Below, piece by piece: positions 8,096 through 16,896 of a stretch of DNA of 64,000 bases; positions within the stretch are counted from its first letter, which is position 1; each line of letters starts with the position of its first letter. The notes below the pieces were generated by a model, which saw only the letters and a program-made list of their open reading frames with translations, searched no databases and was not told the DNA's origin. Both the position numbers and the translations under genes were made by a program. Origin of the DNA: Micromonospora sp. HK10 (GTDB taxonomy: Bacteria > Actinomycetota > Actinomycetes > Mycobacteriales > Micromonosporaceae); the NCBI RefSeq assembly GCF_000982955.1, contig NZ_KQ058649.1:1-64000 (forward strand), read 5' to 3'.

Positions 8096-8656
8096 TCAGC
8101 GGAGGGCGCCCGGGTCCAGCGACCAGCGGAAGGGCTCGGCCATGTGCAAGGTCTCACCGGCCTTGGCGACCCGGTCCTCGACGTAGTGTTCCCCGTCCAG
8201 CCGGTGCAGCCGCAACGAGTGGCTGTCGCCGTCCTGCTCTACGAGCAGGTACCACGGGATCCGGGCGATGGCGTAGAGCTGCATCTTGAGCAGGCGGTCG
8301 GCGGCAGCATTACCTGGCGACACGATTTCACCGACGAGGAACACCCGGTTTGCGTCGAGGTACGTGCCTTCGTCGTCGGCGTCCGTGACCACGAGGTCCG
8401 GAATGACGATGCGGTCGACCCCGAGCCGGACGTTGATCGCGTCGTAGACCGAGAGTCCTTCCGACTCCGCTGCCGCCTCGATGCTGTTCGCCAGTCGTCG
8501 TGCCACCCGCTGGTGCCGTCGGCTCGGGGCAGGGCTCACGATCAGGCTCCCGTCGAGCAGTTCGATCCGGTCCGGCGTCTCGCCCAGGGCGAGGTAGTCG
8601 GCCTCGGTCCAGAGGCCGACGTGGTGCGCGAAGGGCTCCAGCGGAGCTGCACTCAC
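8096..8656 (-). CDS. Uma2 family endonuclease (DUF820)
   Basis: 186-aa PD-(D/E)XK-fold protein of the Uma2/DUF820 family, abundant in actinomycetes and cyanobacteria. The N-terminal [19 protein letters not shown], the [11 protein letters not shown] segment (catalytic Asp region) and [11 protein letters not shown] (catalytic Glu region) are the usual motifs; the following Lys lies in LLKMQLYA. Start GTG at 8656 has GGGAGGTGA upstream. Biological role of the family is unproven; it stands alone without a partner antitoxin gene. Confidence 0.9.
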   Translation of the reverse strand: MSAAPLEPFAHHVGLWTEADYLALGETPDRIELLDGSLIVSPAPSRRHQRVARRLANSIEAAAESEGLSVYDAINVRLGVDRIVIPDLVVTDADDEGTYLDANRVFLVGEIVSPGNAAADRLLKMQLYAIARIPWYLLVEQDGDSHSLRLHRLDGEHYVEDRVAKAGETLHMAEPFRWSLDPGALR

Positions 8657-8742
8657 CGGCGTTCACCTCCCGTTCCGACCGCCACCCGATCAGTCTCACA
8701 CCATACGAGCCGCTGGCTCCGGAGCGACACCGGTTCGCCGGG

Positions 8743-8748
8743 TAGGCT
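8743..8748 (+). promoter_or_regulatory. -10 box upstream of M50-like gene
   Basis: TAGGCT eight nt before the ATG at 8757, with no Shine-Dalgarno, suggests a leaderless or near-leaderless mRNA. Confidence 0.4.
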
Positions 8749-8756
8749 CCCGGCTC

Positions 8757-9500
8757 ATGCCCCTCCTCGACGGCCTGCGCACGATCTGGGACACCTTGCT
8801 GGCCGCGCAGCCCGACCCACCGCCGCTGCTGGTCCTGCTCACCGCGGTGGTCGCGGTCGCGGTCGTCGCCACCCGGCTGCCCTGGCGGATCGCCCGCAAC
8901 GCGGTGACCATCGCCCACGAGGGCGGCCACGCGCTGGTCGCGCTCCTCACCGGGCGGAAGCTGCGCGGCATCCGGCTGCACTCGGACACCTCCGGGCTGA
9001 CCCTCTCCGCCGGGCGCCCCACCGGGCCCGGGATGATCCTCACCCTGCTCGCCGGCTACGTGGCGCCCGCGCTGCTCGGCCTGGGCGGGGCCTGGCTGCT
9101 CGCCGGCAACCGGATCACCCTGCTGCTCTGGCTCGCGGTGGCCCTGCTGCTGGCCATGCTGGTGCTGATCCGCAACGTCTTCGGGGTGCTCTCCCTGCTG
9201 GTCACCGGCGGCGTGGTGCTCGCCGTCTCCTGGTACGCGTCGCCGCAGGTGCAGGCCGCCTTCGCCTGGACGTCGGTCTGGTTCCTGCTGTTCGGCGGCG
9301 TACGCCCGGTGATCGAGCTGCAACGGTTGCGCAGCCGGGGGCGGATGCCGGAGTCCGACGCCGACCAGCTCGCCCGGCTCACCCCGTTCCCGCCGCTCTT
9401 CTGGGTGGGCGTGTTCCTGCTATTCAGCATCGCCGCGCTGGCCGTCGGCGCGCTGCTGCTCGCCGGACCGATCCTCACCGACGCCGGGTTGACCGGCTGA
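8757..9500 (+). CDS. M50-like membrane metalloprotease
   Basis: 247-aa polytopic membrane protein of the M50B-like type. A zinc-binding HEGGH (HExxH, about residues 58-62) lies in AVTIAHEGGHALVALLTG, and hydrophobic helices occur near 24-40, 95-118, 122-160, 165-190 and 210-235. Length fits small actinobacterial M50B-like proteins, which lack the PDZ domain of RseP-type enzymes. A site-2 protease role is inferred from family; no substrate is linked, although an ECF sigma factor lies 1.2 kb downstream. Confidence 0.8.
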   Translation: MPLLDGLRTIWDTLLAAQPDPPPLLVLLTAVVAVAVVATRLPWRIARNAVTIAHEGGHALVALLTGRKLRGIRLHSDTSGLTLSAGRPTGPGMILTLLAGYVAPALLGLGGAWLLAGNRITLLLWLAVALLLAMLVLIRNVFGVLSLLVTGGVVLAVSWYASPQVQAAFAWTSVWFLLFGGVRPVIELQRLRSRGRMPESDADQLARLTPFPPLFWVGVFLLFSIAALAVGALLLAGPILTDAGLTG

Positions 9501-9535
9501 GCGCGGAGGCCGGGCCCCGGGGCGGCCCCGCGCCG

Positions 9536-9619
9536 GAGCCGGGCAGAAGGAGCCGGGCAGAAGGAGCCGGGCAGAAGGAGCCGGGCAGAAGGAGCCGGGC
9601 AGAAGAAGCCGGGCAGAAT
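9536..9619 (+). repeat. Six 14-bp tandem repeats before panE-like gene
   Basis: Unit GAGCCGGGCAGAAG is repeated five times exactly (9536-9605), then once with two changes (9606-9619). Unit junctions create AAGGAG, a Shine-Dalgarno core, four times. The array ends eight nt before the ATG at 9627. Confidence 0.95.
9614..9619 (+). promoter_or_regulatory. -10-like box at end of repeat array
   Basis: CAGAAT, created by the two changes in the last repeat copy, is seven nt before the ATG at 9627 and could act as a leaderless -10 element. Confidence 0.3.
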
Positions 9620-9626
9620 CGGACGG

Positions 9627-10610
9627 ATGCGGTATCTGATCATCGGGGCGGGCGCGGTCGGCGGCACCATCGGCGTACGGCTGGCTGACGCCGGCCGGGA
9701 CGTCACGCTGGTGGCCCGCGGCGCACACCTGAACGCGATCCGGGCGCGCGGCCTGACCCTGCGTACGCCCGACGGCCCGCGGACCGGCCGGCTGCCGGCG
9801 GTGGCCGGGCCCGGCGACCGGCCGTTGCCCGCCGACACCGTGCTGGTGCTGACCGTCAAGTCGCAGGACACCGAGGCCGCGCTGGCCACCTGGGTGGACA
9901 CCCCGGTCGAGGGCGGTGGCACGGCGGGTGAGCGGCTGCCGATCGTCCTGGCCCAGAACGGCGTCGCCAACGAACGCGCCGCGCTGCGCCTCTTCGCCCG
10001 GGTGCACCCGGTCTGCGTCTGGTTGCCCGCCACCCACCTGGAACCCGGGGTGGTGGTCGCCAACGGGTACCCGCATCCCGGCATGCTGCACCTGGGCCGC
10101 TACCCGTCCGGCTCCGACGACACCAGCCGGGCCGTCGCCGCCGACCTGACCGCCGCCGGCTTCGTCGCCCCGGTCCGCGACGACGTGCTGCGCTGGAAGT
10201 ACGGCAAGCTGCTCGGCAACCTCGGCAACGGGTTGCAGGCGCTGCTTGGCCGGGACATCCCCGCCCCGCTGGCCGCCCGGGTACGCGCCGAGGGGGAGGC
10301 CGCGCTGGCCGCCGCGGGCATCCCGCACACCACCCCGGAAGAGGAGGCCGCCGAGCGAGGCGACCGGGTCCAGCACCGGCCGGTCGACGGCGGGCAGCGG
10401 GCCGGCGGCTCGACCTGGCAGAGTCTGGCCCGGGGCGCCGGATCCGCCGAGGCCGACCACCTCAACGGCGAGATCGTGCTGCTCGGCCGGCTGCACGGGG
10501 TGCCGACGCCGGCCAACGCCGCCGTGCAGGCCGCCGTCCGCCGGGCCGTGCGCGAACGGATCGCGGCCGGCGAGTTCCCCCGCGCCGAACTGGAAAAAAT
10601 GATCGGCTGA
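9627..10610 (+). CDS. panE: 2-dehydropantoate 2-reductase (ketopantoate reductase)
   Basis: 327-aa ApbA/PanE family NADPH-dependent reductase, forming pantoate for pantothenate/CoA synthesis. N-terminal Rossmann fold with IIGAGAVGGTIG (residues 5-16), VLTVKSQDTEAAL and LAQNGVANE; C-terminal helical domain starts at WKYGKLLGNLGN, whose Lys is the family catalytic residue. Length is usual. Actinomycetes carry several paralogues, so the in vivo substrate may be another 2-oxo acid. The 14-bp repeat array directly upstream is unusual. Confidence 0.88.
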   Translation: MRYLIIGAGAVGGTIGVRLADAGRDVTLVARGAHLNAIRARGLTLRTPDGPRTGRLPAVAGPGDRPLPADTVLVLTVKSQDTEAALATWVDTPVEGGGTAGERLPIVLAQNGVANERAALRLFARVHPVCVWLPATHLEPGVVVANGYPHPGMLHLGRYPSGSDDTSRAVAADLTAAGFVAPVRDDVLRWKYGKLLGNLGNGLQALLGRDIPAPLAARVRAEGEAALAAAGIPHTTPEEEAAERGDRVQHRPVDGGQRAGGSTWQSLARGAGSAEADHLNGEIVLLGRLHGVPTPANAAVQAAVRRAVRERIAAGEFPRAELEKMIG

Positions 10611-10674
10611 GCGGGCAACCGCACCGGTCCCGCCAGGCGTCTCTCCGGCGACGTGCAACGGGGGAGGTAACAGG

Positions 10675-11175
10675 GTGCCGGACGCCGACGGGTTCGACGA
10701 GTTCTACCGGGACACCCGGCAGCGGCTGCTCGGCGTCGTCTACGTCCTCACCGGCAACCTGGCGGAGGCCCAGGACGCTGTGCAGGAGGCGTACATCCGG
10801 GCCTGGCAGCGCTGGTCGACGGTGTGCCGGTACGACGACCCCGAGGCGTGGGTGCGGGTGGTGGCCAGCCGGATCGCGGTGAGCCGCTGGCGCAGCCTGC
10901 GCAGCCGGGCCCGGGCGTACCTGCGGCACGGTGCGGACGAGAGCGTTCCAGGCCCCGGCACCGACACGCTGGAGGTGGTGGCGGCGCTGCGCCAGCTGCC
11001 CGAGGAGCAGCGCGTCGCCATCGCCCTGTACTACCTGCTCGGCATGCCGGTGGCCGAGGTGGCCCGGGAGACCGACGCCCCGGTCGGCACGGTGAAGGCC
11101 CGGCTGTCCCGGGGGCGCGCCGCGCTCGCCGGGCTGCTCAAAGTCGTGGAGCTGGAGGACGCCGCCGATGCGTGA
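10675..11175 (+). CDS. ECF RNA polymerase sigma factor (SigE family)
   Basis: 166-aa extracytoplasmic-function sigma factor. Region 2 is FDEFYRDTRQRLLGVVYVLTG...AQDAVQEAYIRAWQRW (about 6-48) and region 4 is LRQLPEEQRVAIALYYLLG plus the helix-turn-helix VAEVARETDAPVGTVKARLSRGR (about 105-150). GTG start at 10675 follows GGGGGAGG. The stop overlaps the next gene by eight bases, so a membrane partner is cotranslated. No autoregulatory promoter was identified. Confidence 0.93.
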   Translation: MPDADGFDEFYRDTRQRLLGVVYVLTGNLAEAQDAVQEAYIRAWQRWSTVCRYDDPEAWVRVVASRIAVSRWRSLRSRARAYLRHGADESVPGPGTDTLEVVAALRQLPEEQRVAIALYYLLGMPVAEVARETDAPVGTVKARLSRGRAALAGLLKVVELEDAADA

Positions 11176-12037
11176 CGAATTCGTCGACCTGGTGAGCCGG
11201 GACCTGCGGCGGGTCCGCTGGGCCGAGCCCGCGGAACTCCGGGCCCGGGCCCGGCGGCGGAGCCGGCGTACGGCCGCGGCGACCGCGATAGCCGTACTGG
11301 CTGTCGCGTCGTCGGCCGTGGCGGTGGCCGCCCGTCCCGACCCGGCGCCCACGGTCGCCGGCCCGATGAGCGGGTTTGATTCCCCAGGGGCCGAACTCCC
11401 CTCGATCGTGCTGCTGTCCGGGAGCGACCTGCCGGTGCGCGCCAACATCCAGCTCGGTGACATCGGCCTCGGCGAGCCGGTACGGGTCGACCCGCTGCTG
11501 GAGACGTGCGCCAAGGCGAACGGGGTGCCGCTGGAGCTGGTGACGTCGCGCTACTCGCGGTCACGCAATCTGCTCCAGGCATCGGCGTCGGGCCAGGACG
11601 GCACCGGCGGGCTGCCGGTCCTCGCCCAGGACGTGTACCGGATGGGGCGGGCCGGCTCTGCGCAGGTCTTCGCCGACCTCGACCGGTATGTGCGGGCCTG
11701 CGCCAGCTGGCGGCAGACGACCCCGGCGGAGCGGGACGGGCTCAGCGGAACGGTGTCCATCCAGCACAGTTGGCAGGTGGTGGAGCGGGACTTCGCCGGC
11801 GACCGCTCGATGCTGCTGCGGCACACCGAGGCACCCGCGCCGAGCCCGCAGGTCGTGCAGCCGACGGCCGGCGAGGATCTGCGCGCGGTCGTGCAGGTCG
11901 GGGATCTGGTCACCGTGCTCGCCCCGCAGGGGGGCGTGCGCAACCGGTCCGTACCGCTGGTGGACGGCGACGAACTCCGCGCCCTCGGCCGCACCGCCGC
12001 AACCCGGATGTGCGCCATCACCAGCCCACCCTGCTGA
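11168..12037 (+). CDS. Putative sigma-factor partner, single-pass membrane protein
   Basis: 289-aa protein with a basic cytoplasmic N terminus (MRDEFVDLVSRDLRRVRW...), one membrane helix (about 36-54), and an outer domain with three Cys after the helix. It overlaps the ECF sigma gene by eight bases, the arrangement of a cognate anti-sigma or sensor, but no zinc-type anti-sigma HxxxCxxC motif is visible. Function is inferred from operon position only. A strong terminator follows. Confidence 0.65.
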   Translation: MRDEFVDLVSRDLRRVRWAEPAELRARARRRSRRTAAATAIAVLAVASSAVAVAARPDPAPTVAGPMSGFDSPGAELPSIVLLSGSDLPVRANIQLGDIGLGEPVRVDPLLETCAKANGVPLELVTSRYSRSRNLLQASASGQDGTGGLPVLAQDVYRMGRAGSAQVFADLDRYVRACASWRQTTPAERDGLSGTVSIQHSWQVVERDFAGDRSMLLRHTEAPAPSPQVVQPTAGEDLRAVVQVGDLVTVLAPQGGVRNRSVPLVDGDELRALGRTAATRMCAITSPPC

Positions 12038-12042
12038 CGCGC

Positions 12043-12076
12043 CGAGGCCCGCGCCGGACGTCCGGCGCGGGCCTCG
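12043..12076. terminator. Bidirectional terminator
   Basis: Perfect 34-bp palindrome: 15-bp G+C stem around an ACGT loop, between the convergent sigma-factor operon and accD5. Confidence 0.85.
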
Positions 12077-12086
12077 ACGGCATCCG

Positions 12087-13670
12087 CTACAGCGGGATGT
12101 TGCCGTGCTTCTTCGGCGGCAGCGTCTCGCGCTTGCTGCGCAGCACCCGCAGCGCCCGGACGATCTGCACCCGGGTCTCGTGCGGCGGGATCACCGCGTC
12201 GACGTAGCCACGCTCGGCGGCGATGTACGGGTTGGCCAGGGTGTCCTCGTACTCGGCGATCTTCTCGGCCCGGACGGCGGCCGGGTCCTCGGCGTTGGTC
12301 AGCTCCGAGCGGTAGAGGATGTTCACCGCGCCCTGCGCACCCATCACCGCGATCTGCGCGGTCGGCCAGGCGAAGTTCAGGTCCGCACCGAGGTGCTTGG
12401 AGCCCATCACGTCGTACGCGCCGCCGTAGGCCTTGCGGGTGATCACGGTGACCTTCGGGACGGTGGCCTCGGCGTACGCGTAGATGAGCTTCGCGCCGCG
12501 GCGGATGATGCCGTCCCACTCCTGCCCGGTGCCGGGCAGGAAGCCGGGCACGTCCACGAAGGTCAGCACCGGGATGTTGAACGCGTCACAGGTCCGCACG
12601 AAGCGGGCCGCCTTCTCCGACGCGGCGATGTCCAGCGTGCCCGCGAAGTGCATCGGCTGGTTGGCGACCACCCCCACCGGGCGTCCCTCCACCCGGCCGA
12701 AGCCGACCACGAGGTTCTGCGCGTAGAGCGGCTGGACCTCCAGGAACTCGCCGTCGTCGAGGACGTGCTCGATGACCCGGTGGATGTCGTACGGCTGGTT
12801 GGCCGAGTCCGGGATGAGGGTGTCCAGCGCCCGGTCCTCGTCCGTGATGTCGAGCTCCGCGTCAGCGTCGAAGACCGGCGGCTCGTCCAGGTTGTTCGAC
12901 GGCAGGTACGACAGCAGCGCCTTGACGTACTCGATCGCGTCCTCCTCGTCGGTGCCGAGGTAGTGCGCGTTGCCGCTGCGCGAGTTGTGGGTCCGGGCGC
13001 CGCCCAGCTCCTCCATGCCGACGTCCTCGCCGGTGACCGTCTTGATCACGTCGGGACCGGTGATGAACATGTGCGAGGTCTGGTCGACCATCACGGTGAA
13101 GTCGGTGACGGCCGGCGAGTAGACCGCGCCACCCGCGCACGGTCCCATGATCAGGGAAATCTGCGGGATGACGCCGCTGGCCCGCACGTTGCGGAAGAAG
13201 ATCTCGCCGTAGAGGCCGAGCGAGGCGACCCCCTCCTGGATCCGCGCGCCGCCGGAGTCGTTGATGCCGACGACCGGGCAGCCGATCTTCATGGCCAGGT
13301 CCATCACCTTGACGATCTTCTCGCCGAAGACCTCGCCCAGCGAGCCGCCGAAGACCGTGAAGTCCTGCGCGAAGACGCAGACCTGCCGGCCGTCCACGGT
13401 GCCGTAGCCGGTCACCACGCCGTCGCCGTACGGGCGGGTCCGCTCCAGCCCGAAGTTGGTGGACCGGTGCCGGGCCAACCCGTCCAGCTCGACGAAGGAA
13501 CCCTCGTCGAGCAGCATCTCGATCCGCTCGCGGGCGGTCCGCTTGCCCCGCGCGTGCTGCTTCTCGACCGCACGGGCCGACCCGGCGTGCACCGCCTCGT
13601 CGACCCGACGGTCCAGGTCCGCCAGCTTCCCGGCCGTCGTGTGGATGTTGATCCCGGTCTCGGTAGTCAC
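12087..13670 (-). CDS. accD5: Acyl-CoA carboxylase beta subunit (propionyl-CoA type)
   Basis: 527-aa carboxyltransferase chain that moves CO2 from biotin to propionyl- or acetyl-CoA, feeding methylmalonyl-CoA/malonyl-CoA for fatty acid and polyketide synthesis. N-terminal crotonase half has [12 protein letters not shown] and [15 protein letters not shown] (oxyanion Gly-Gly pair); C-terminal half has [20 protein letters not shown] and [19 protein letters not shown] at 13670 is chosen since TATATT lies six nt upstream; another GTG eight codons earlier lies within the promoter. It ends in a convergent terminator. The expected downstream accE is missing here and found 7.3 kb away; biotin ligase is divergent. 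Confidence 0.95.
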   Translation of the reverse strand: MTTETGINIHTTAGKLADLDRRVDEAVHAGSARAVEKQHARGKRTARERIEMLLDEGSFVELDGLARHRSTNFGLERTRPYGDGVVTGYGTVDGRQVCVFAQDFTVFGGSLGEVFGEKIVKVMDLAMKIGCPVVGINDSGGARIQEGVASLGLYGEIFFRNVRASGVIPQISLIMGPCAGGAVYSPAVTDFTVMVDQTSHMFITGPDVIKTVTGEDVGMEELGGARTHNSRSGNAHYLGTDEEDAIEYVKALLSYLPSNNLDEPPVFDADAELDITDEDRALDTLIPDSANQPYDIHRVIEHVLDDGEFLEVQPLYAQNLVVGFGRVEGRPVGVVANQPMHFAGTLDIAASEKAARFVRTCDAFNIPVLTFVDVPGFLPGTGQEWDGIIRRGAKLIYAYAEATVPKVTVITRKAYGGAYDVMGSKHLGADLNFAWPTAQIAVMGAQGAVNILYRSELTNAEDPAAVRAEKIAEYEDTLANPYIAAERGYVDAVIPPHETRVQIVRALRVLRSKRETLPPKKHGNIPL

Positions 13671-13676
13671 CCAGGG

Positions 13677-13682
13677 AATATA
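13677..13682 (-). promoter_or_regulatory. -10 box, leaderless accD5 transcript
   Basis: TATATT on the minus strand six nt before the GTG at 13670, an AT-rich hexamer standing out from the GC-rich surroundings. Confidence 0.55.
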
Positions 13683-13755
13683 ACGATGGTTCACCAGGAC
13701 GCCGCTGTGCAGTGCGCCTCACCCGCTTCCGACCGACCCGACCGCCGGCGGGCCG

Positions 13756-13761
13756 TAGGCT
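13756..13761 (+). promoter_or_regulatory. -10 box, leaderless birA transcript
   Basis: TAGGCT six nt before the birA ATG. With the accD5 box it forms a compact divergent promoter pair within 97 bp. Confidence 0.5.
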
Positions 13762-13767
13762 GGCGGG

Positions 13768-14643
13768 ATGCCCGGCTCGCCGTACACCGATCTGGACCGT
13801 CCGCCGCTGTCCGCGGCCCGGCTGCGGCGCGCGCTGGTCGCCCCGTACGGGCCCTGGCGCCGCCTGGAGCTGGTCGCCGAGACCGGCTCGACCAACGCCG
13901 ACGTGGTCGCGGCGGCGCAGACCGGTGCGGCGGAGGGCCTCGTGCTGGTCGCCGAGCGGCAGACCGCCGGGCGGGGCCGGCGCGGCCGGGTCTGGCAGTC
14001 GCCGCCGCGGGCCGGCCTCGCGACCAGCGTCCTGCTCCGGCCCGGCGAGGCCGTCGCCGAGCGCGGCTGGTCACCCGTGCCGCCCTCGGGGTACGGCTGG
14101 CTCCCGCTGCTCGCCGGGGTCGCGCTGGTCGAGGCGGTGGCCCGGCTGGCCGAGCTGGACGCCCGGCTGAAATGGCCGAACGACCTGCTCATCGACGGCG
14201 CCAAGTGCGCCGGGGTGCTCGCCGAGGCGGTGCCGGGCGGCTCCCCGACCCAGCCCCCCGCCGTCGTGGTGGGCATCGGCCTGAACGTCACGCTCCGCGC
14301 CGACGAGCTGCCGGAGAACCCGACCGGGCTGCCGGCCACCTCGCTCCAGCTCGCCGGGGCCGCGGCCACCGACCGGGACCCGCTGCTGCGGGCCCTGCTC
14401 CGCGCCGTCGCCGACTGGTACGACCGCTGGCGCGACGCCGGCGGCGACGCGGTGACCAGCGGCCTGCGGGACGCGTACGTGGCGGCCTGCGCCACCGTCG
14501 GCCGCCAGGTCCGGGTGCTCCTGCCGGACGGCAGCGAGGTGCACGGCACCGCCACCGGGGTGGACGCCGACGGGCAGCTGCTGGTCGACGGTCCGGCCGG
14601 GGAGCTGCGCCTCGCCGCCGGAGACGTGCTGCACCTGCGCTGA
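13768..14643 (+). CDS. birA: Biotin--[acetyl-CoA-carboxylase] ligase
   Basis: 291-aa monofunctional biotin protein ligase that activates biotin with ATP and attaches it to carrier lysines of acyl-CoA carboxylase alpha chains. Family motifs: ETGSTNADV, AERQTAGRGRRGRVWQSP (biotinyl-AMP loop), KWPNDLLIDGAKCAGVL and GIGLNV. No N-terminal winged helix, so it is not a repressor. It is divergent from accD5, matching the M. tuberculosis order, which supports functional linkage. Confidence 0.96.
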   Translation: MPGSPYTDLDRPPLSAARLRRALVAPYGPWRRLELVAETGSTNADVVAAAQTGAAEGLVLVAERQTAGRGRRGRVWQSPPRAGLATSVLLRPGEAVAERGWSPVPPSGYGWLPLLAGVALVEAVARLAELDARLKWPNDLLIDGAKCAGVLAEAVPGGSPTQPPAVVVGIGLNVTLRADELPENPTGLPATSLQLAGAAATDRDPLLRALLRAVADWYDRWRDAGGDAVTSGLRDAYVAACATVGRQVRVLLPDGSEVHGTATGVDADGQLLVDGPAGELRLAAGDVLHLR

Positions 14644-14667
14644 CTGTGCGGCCGGGCCGCCCGGCCA

Positions 14668-14779
14668 CCGTCGACACCCGCCGAGCGGTGCCGGACGGGC
14701 GCCGTCGACACCCGCCGAGCGGTGGCGGGCGCCGTCAACACCCGCTGCACGCTGGCGGGCGGGTGCCGTCAACACCCGC
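14668..14779 (+). repeat. Four imperfect direct repeats
   Basis: Core CCGTC(G/A)ACACCCGC occurs at 14668, 14702, 14732 and 14766 with spacings of 34, 30 and 34 nt, between birA and the PH-domain gene. Looks like a decayed minisatellite. Confidence 0.8.
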
Positions 14780-14849
14780 CGCGCGGCTGATCCGCCGGGG
14801 TGCGCCGACCGGTTACGGTCAGCGCGTCCTGTTCTGCGAGGAGGTTCCC

Positions 14850-15422
14850 GTGGCGTTCCCTGAAGACGTGCTCACCGAGGACGAGCACGTCGTGTTGCAC
14901 CTGCACCCGCACTGGAAGGCCCTGATCCGGCCGATCCTGGTGCTGGTGCTCGCCGTCGCGGCGGTGGTCGCCGGCTGGGCCCTGCTGCCGGCGGGCGACG
15001 GCGGCACGATCGCGCTCTACGTGATCGCCGCGCTCGGCCTGGTGCTGGTGCTCTGGCTCGGCCTGTGGCCGTTCCTGATCTGGCGCACCACCCACTACCT
15101 CTTCACCAACGAGCGGGTGCTGTTGCAGGAGGGTGTCTTCTCCCGCAACCGGCGGGACCTGCCGCTGACCCGGATCAACGACCACTCCATGCACCAGAAG
15201 TTCGTGGAGCGGCTGCTGGGCTGCGGCACGCTGACCATCGAGTCGGCCGGCGAGCGGGGCCAGTCGGTGCTCAACGACGTGCCGGGCGTGGACCGGGTGC
15301 AGACGAAGCTCTACGAACTCGTCGAGGCCCACCACGACAAGCACAGCCTCGGCGACGGCGAGATGCGGGAGATCCTCGCCGACATGCGCGACGGCAAACC
15401 CCTCCGCGACCCCTCCGCCTAA
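14850..15422 (+). CDS. PH domain-containing membrane protein
   Basis: 190-aa protein with two adjacent membrane helices (about 26-44 and 51-73) followed by a bacterial PH (bPH2/YdbS-like) domain: WRTTHYLFTNERVLLQEGVFSRNRRDLPLTRINDHSMHQ. GTG at 14850 has GAGGAGG at good spacing; in-frame extension upstream would be far too long. The same type of gene sits beside birA in mycobacteria (Rv3278c). The function of the family is not established. Confidence 0.9.
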   Translation: MAFPEDVLTEDEHVVLHLHPHWKALIRPILVLVLAVAAVVAGWALLPAGDGGTIALYVIAALGLVLVLWLGLWPFLIWRTTHYLFTNERVLLQEGVFSRNRRDLPLTRINDHSMHQKFVERLLGCGTLTIESAGERGQSVLNDVPGVDRVQTKLYELVEAHHDKHSLGDGEMREILADMRDGKPLRDPSA

Positions 15423-15506
15423 CCCCCACCCACTTTCCCACTGGTTGGGGCAGGGCTGGCCGGCTTGCTGCGGCCCCTCACCTGCCACCCCCGGCGCCGC
15501 CGCGTT

Positions 15507-15560
15507 GATCACGAAGTTGTTGTCCCGGCATCCCCGGCTGCGGGCAACAACTTCGTGATC
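15507..15560. repeat. Intergenic palindrome (GATCACGAAGTTGTTG arms)
   Basis: Perfect 16-bp arms (15507-15522 and 15545-15560) with a 22-nt loop, between the convergent PH-domain and GtrA genes. It begins with TTGATCA like the other palindromes in the window but its arm sequence differs. It may serve as a bidirectional terminator. Confidence 0.85.
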
Positions 15561-15591
15561 GCTGGGGCTGGGCCGGCAGAGCGGGGCAGGG

Positions 15592-16296
15592 TCAGTGGCG
15601 GGGAAGGTGGGGTGGGATGGGTTGGAGTTCGATGGTGAGGTCGGCTTTGAAGGCGCGGCCCAGCGCGTCCGCCGATGCCGGGCGGCCCTGCGGGGGCGCG
15701 TAGTCGCGCCGGTCGCCGATCCGTTCCGGTCGGGTGCCGGGACGGGGCTCGGTCTCCTCCAACTCGCTGACCGACTCGGCCAGCTCCGCCACCGGGTCCA
15801 GCTCGGCCACGTTGTCCCACTCGTCACGCGGGATGCTGTGCCAGGTCTCCTCGGCGTGCTGCGGCACCGGCTGGAAGACGAAGGTCCGGTAGGACCAGAA
15901 GCGGAACAGGGTGGCCAGCAGGACGCCGCCGGTCTTCGCGACGTTCAGCATCAGCAGGCTGGTCACGCCGAGGCCGTACTTCGCCGCCGCGAGTACGCCC
16001 AGCTCGATCACCAGGCCCGTGGCGTTGAACACGAAAAATAGGACGTACTCCCGCTTCAGCGCCGATTTCGGGCGATCCCGGTACGTCCAGTGTCGGTTCA
16101 TCAGATATGACGTGATCGTCGCGATGATCGTCGCGATGACGGTCGCCTTGAGTTGGCCGTCGCGGAAAACCGTGAGTGCCAGCGCATTGAACACCGCGTA
16201 ATTGATGACGGTGTTGATGCCGCCGACGATGCCGAATTTGAGCGCCTCGTGGACGAACTTCTGCCAGCGCTCGGGCAGCAGACGGACAAGAGGCAT
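15592..16296 (-). CDS. GtrA family membrane protein (copy 1)
   Basis: 234-aa GtrA-like flippase candidate with four membrane helices (about 22-42, 48-66, 85-108, 112-140) carrying KFGIVGGINTVINY, MNRHWTYRD and FRFWSYRTFVF. Such proteins flip undecaprenyl/decaprenyl-linked sugars. A charged cytoplasmic tail of about 80 residues is unusual for the roughly 130-150-aa family core. ATG at 16296 has AGGTG upstream; a GTG three codons earlier is possible. A paralogue lies directly upstream on the same strand. Confidence 0.88.
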   Translation of the reverse strand: MPLVRLLPERWQKFVHEALKFGIVGGINTVINYAVFNALALTVFRDGQLKATVIATIIATITSYLMNRHWTYRDRPKSALKREYVLFFVFNATGLVIELGVLAAAKYGLGVTSLLMLNVAKTGGVLLATLFRFWSYRTFVFQPVPQHAEETWHSIPRDEWDNVAELDPVAELAESVSELEETEPRPGTRPERIGDRRDYAPPQGRPASADALGRAFKADLTIELQPIPPHLPRH

Positions 16297-16359
16297 GCGG
16301 AACACCTTAGGGCAGCGGGCAGGGCCGTCTCGGCCCGGCGGGACGGAGTGGGCGGTTGG

Positions 16360-16896
16360 TCACGCCCCGGACTTCCGGTCGTGGCTCGGTGCCGGAACGG
16401 CGGGTGTTCCCGCCTCGACGAAAACGAACCGCCGGTACGACCAGAATCGGAACAGCGTCCCGAGGCCGGTGCCGACAACGAAGCTGGCGATGTTGTCGGC
16501 CAGTGGGGTCTGGAACACCCCCGGCCAGAGGGCGCCCAGCCCGTAGCGGCTGACGGCGAGGCAGCCCACGGCGATGCCGAGACCCACGCCGTTGAAGAAG
16601 AAGAAGAGGGCGTACTCCCGGGCCGGGTGGGAGCGCTGGCGGTGCCGCCAGGTCCAGAACCGGTTGCCGAGGAACGCGACGGTCGCCGCGACGACCGTGG
16701 CGATCGTCTTCGCCGCGACCGGCGGCACGTGCCGGACGCTGGCCAGGTAGTTGAAGAGTGCGAAGTCGACGAGGAAGGCGAGCCCGCCCACGGTGGCGAA
16801 CTTGCTCATCTCGTGGATCAGATGGCCGAAGCGGTCGAGCAGCGCGCCGAGCGGCCCCCGACGGGTCCGCGGCGGCACCGTCCGGTTCCGGGTCAT
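16360..16896 (-). CDS. GtrA family membrane protein (copy 2)
   Basis: 178-aa GtrA-type protein with four membrane helices and the signatures KFATVGGLAFLVDFALFNYL, LGNRFWTWRHR and FRFWSYRRFVF. It is 63 bp upstream of copy 1 and probably cotranscribed. Both share the family fold but are well diverged, so this is an old duplication or two specificities. ATG at 16896 is chosen; a GTG four codons earlier with TACTCT just upstream is an alternative. The 492-bp gap to PEPCK is the shared divergent promoter region. Confidence 0.87.
   Translation of the reverse strand: MTRNRTVPPRTRRGPLGALLDRFGHLIHEMSKFATVGGLAFLVDFALFNYLASVRHVPPVAAKTIATVVAATVAFLGNRFWTWRHRQRSHPAREYALFFFFNGVGLGIAVGCLAVSRYGLGALWPGVFQTPLADNIASFVVGTGLGTLFRFWSYRRFVFVEAGTPAVPAPSHDRKSGA

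Noticed and set aside
9536-9619. CRISPR-like array
   Set aside because: The units are contiguous 14-bp tandem repeats without spacers, and no cas genes are present.
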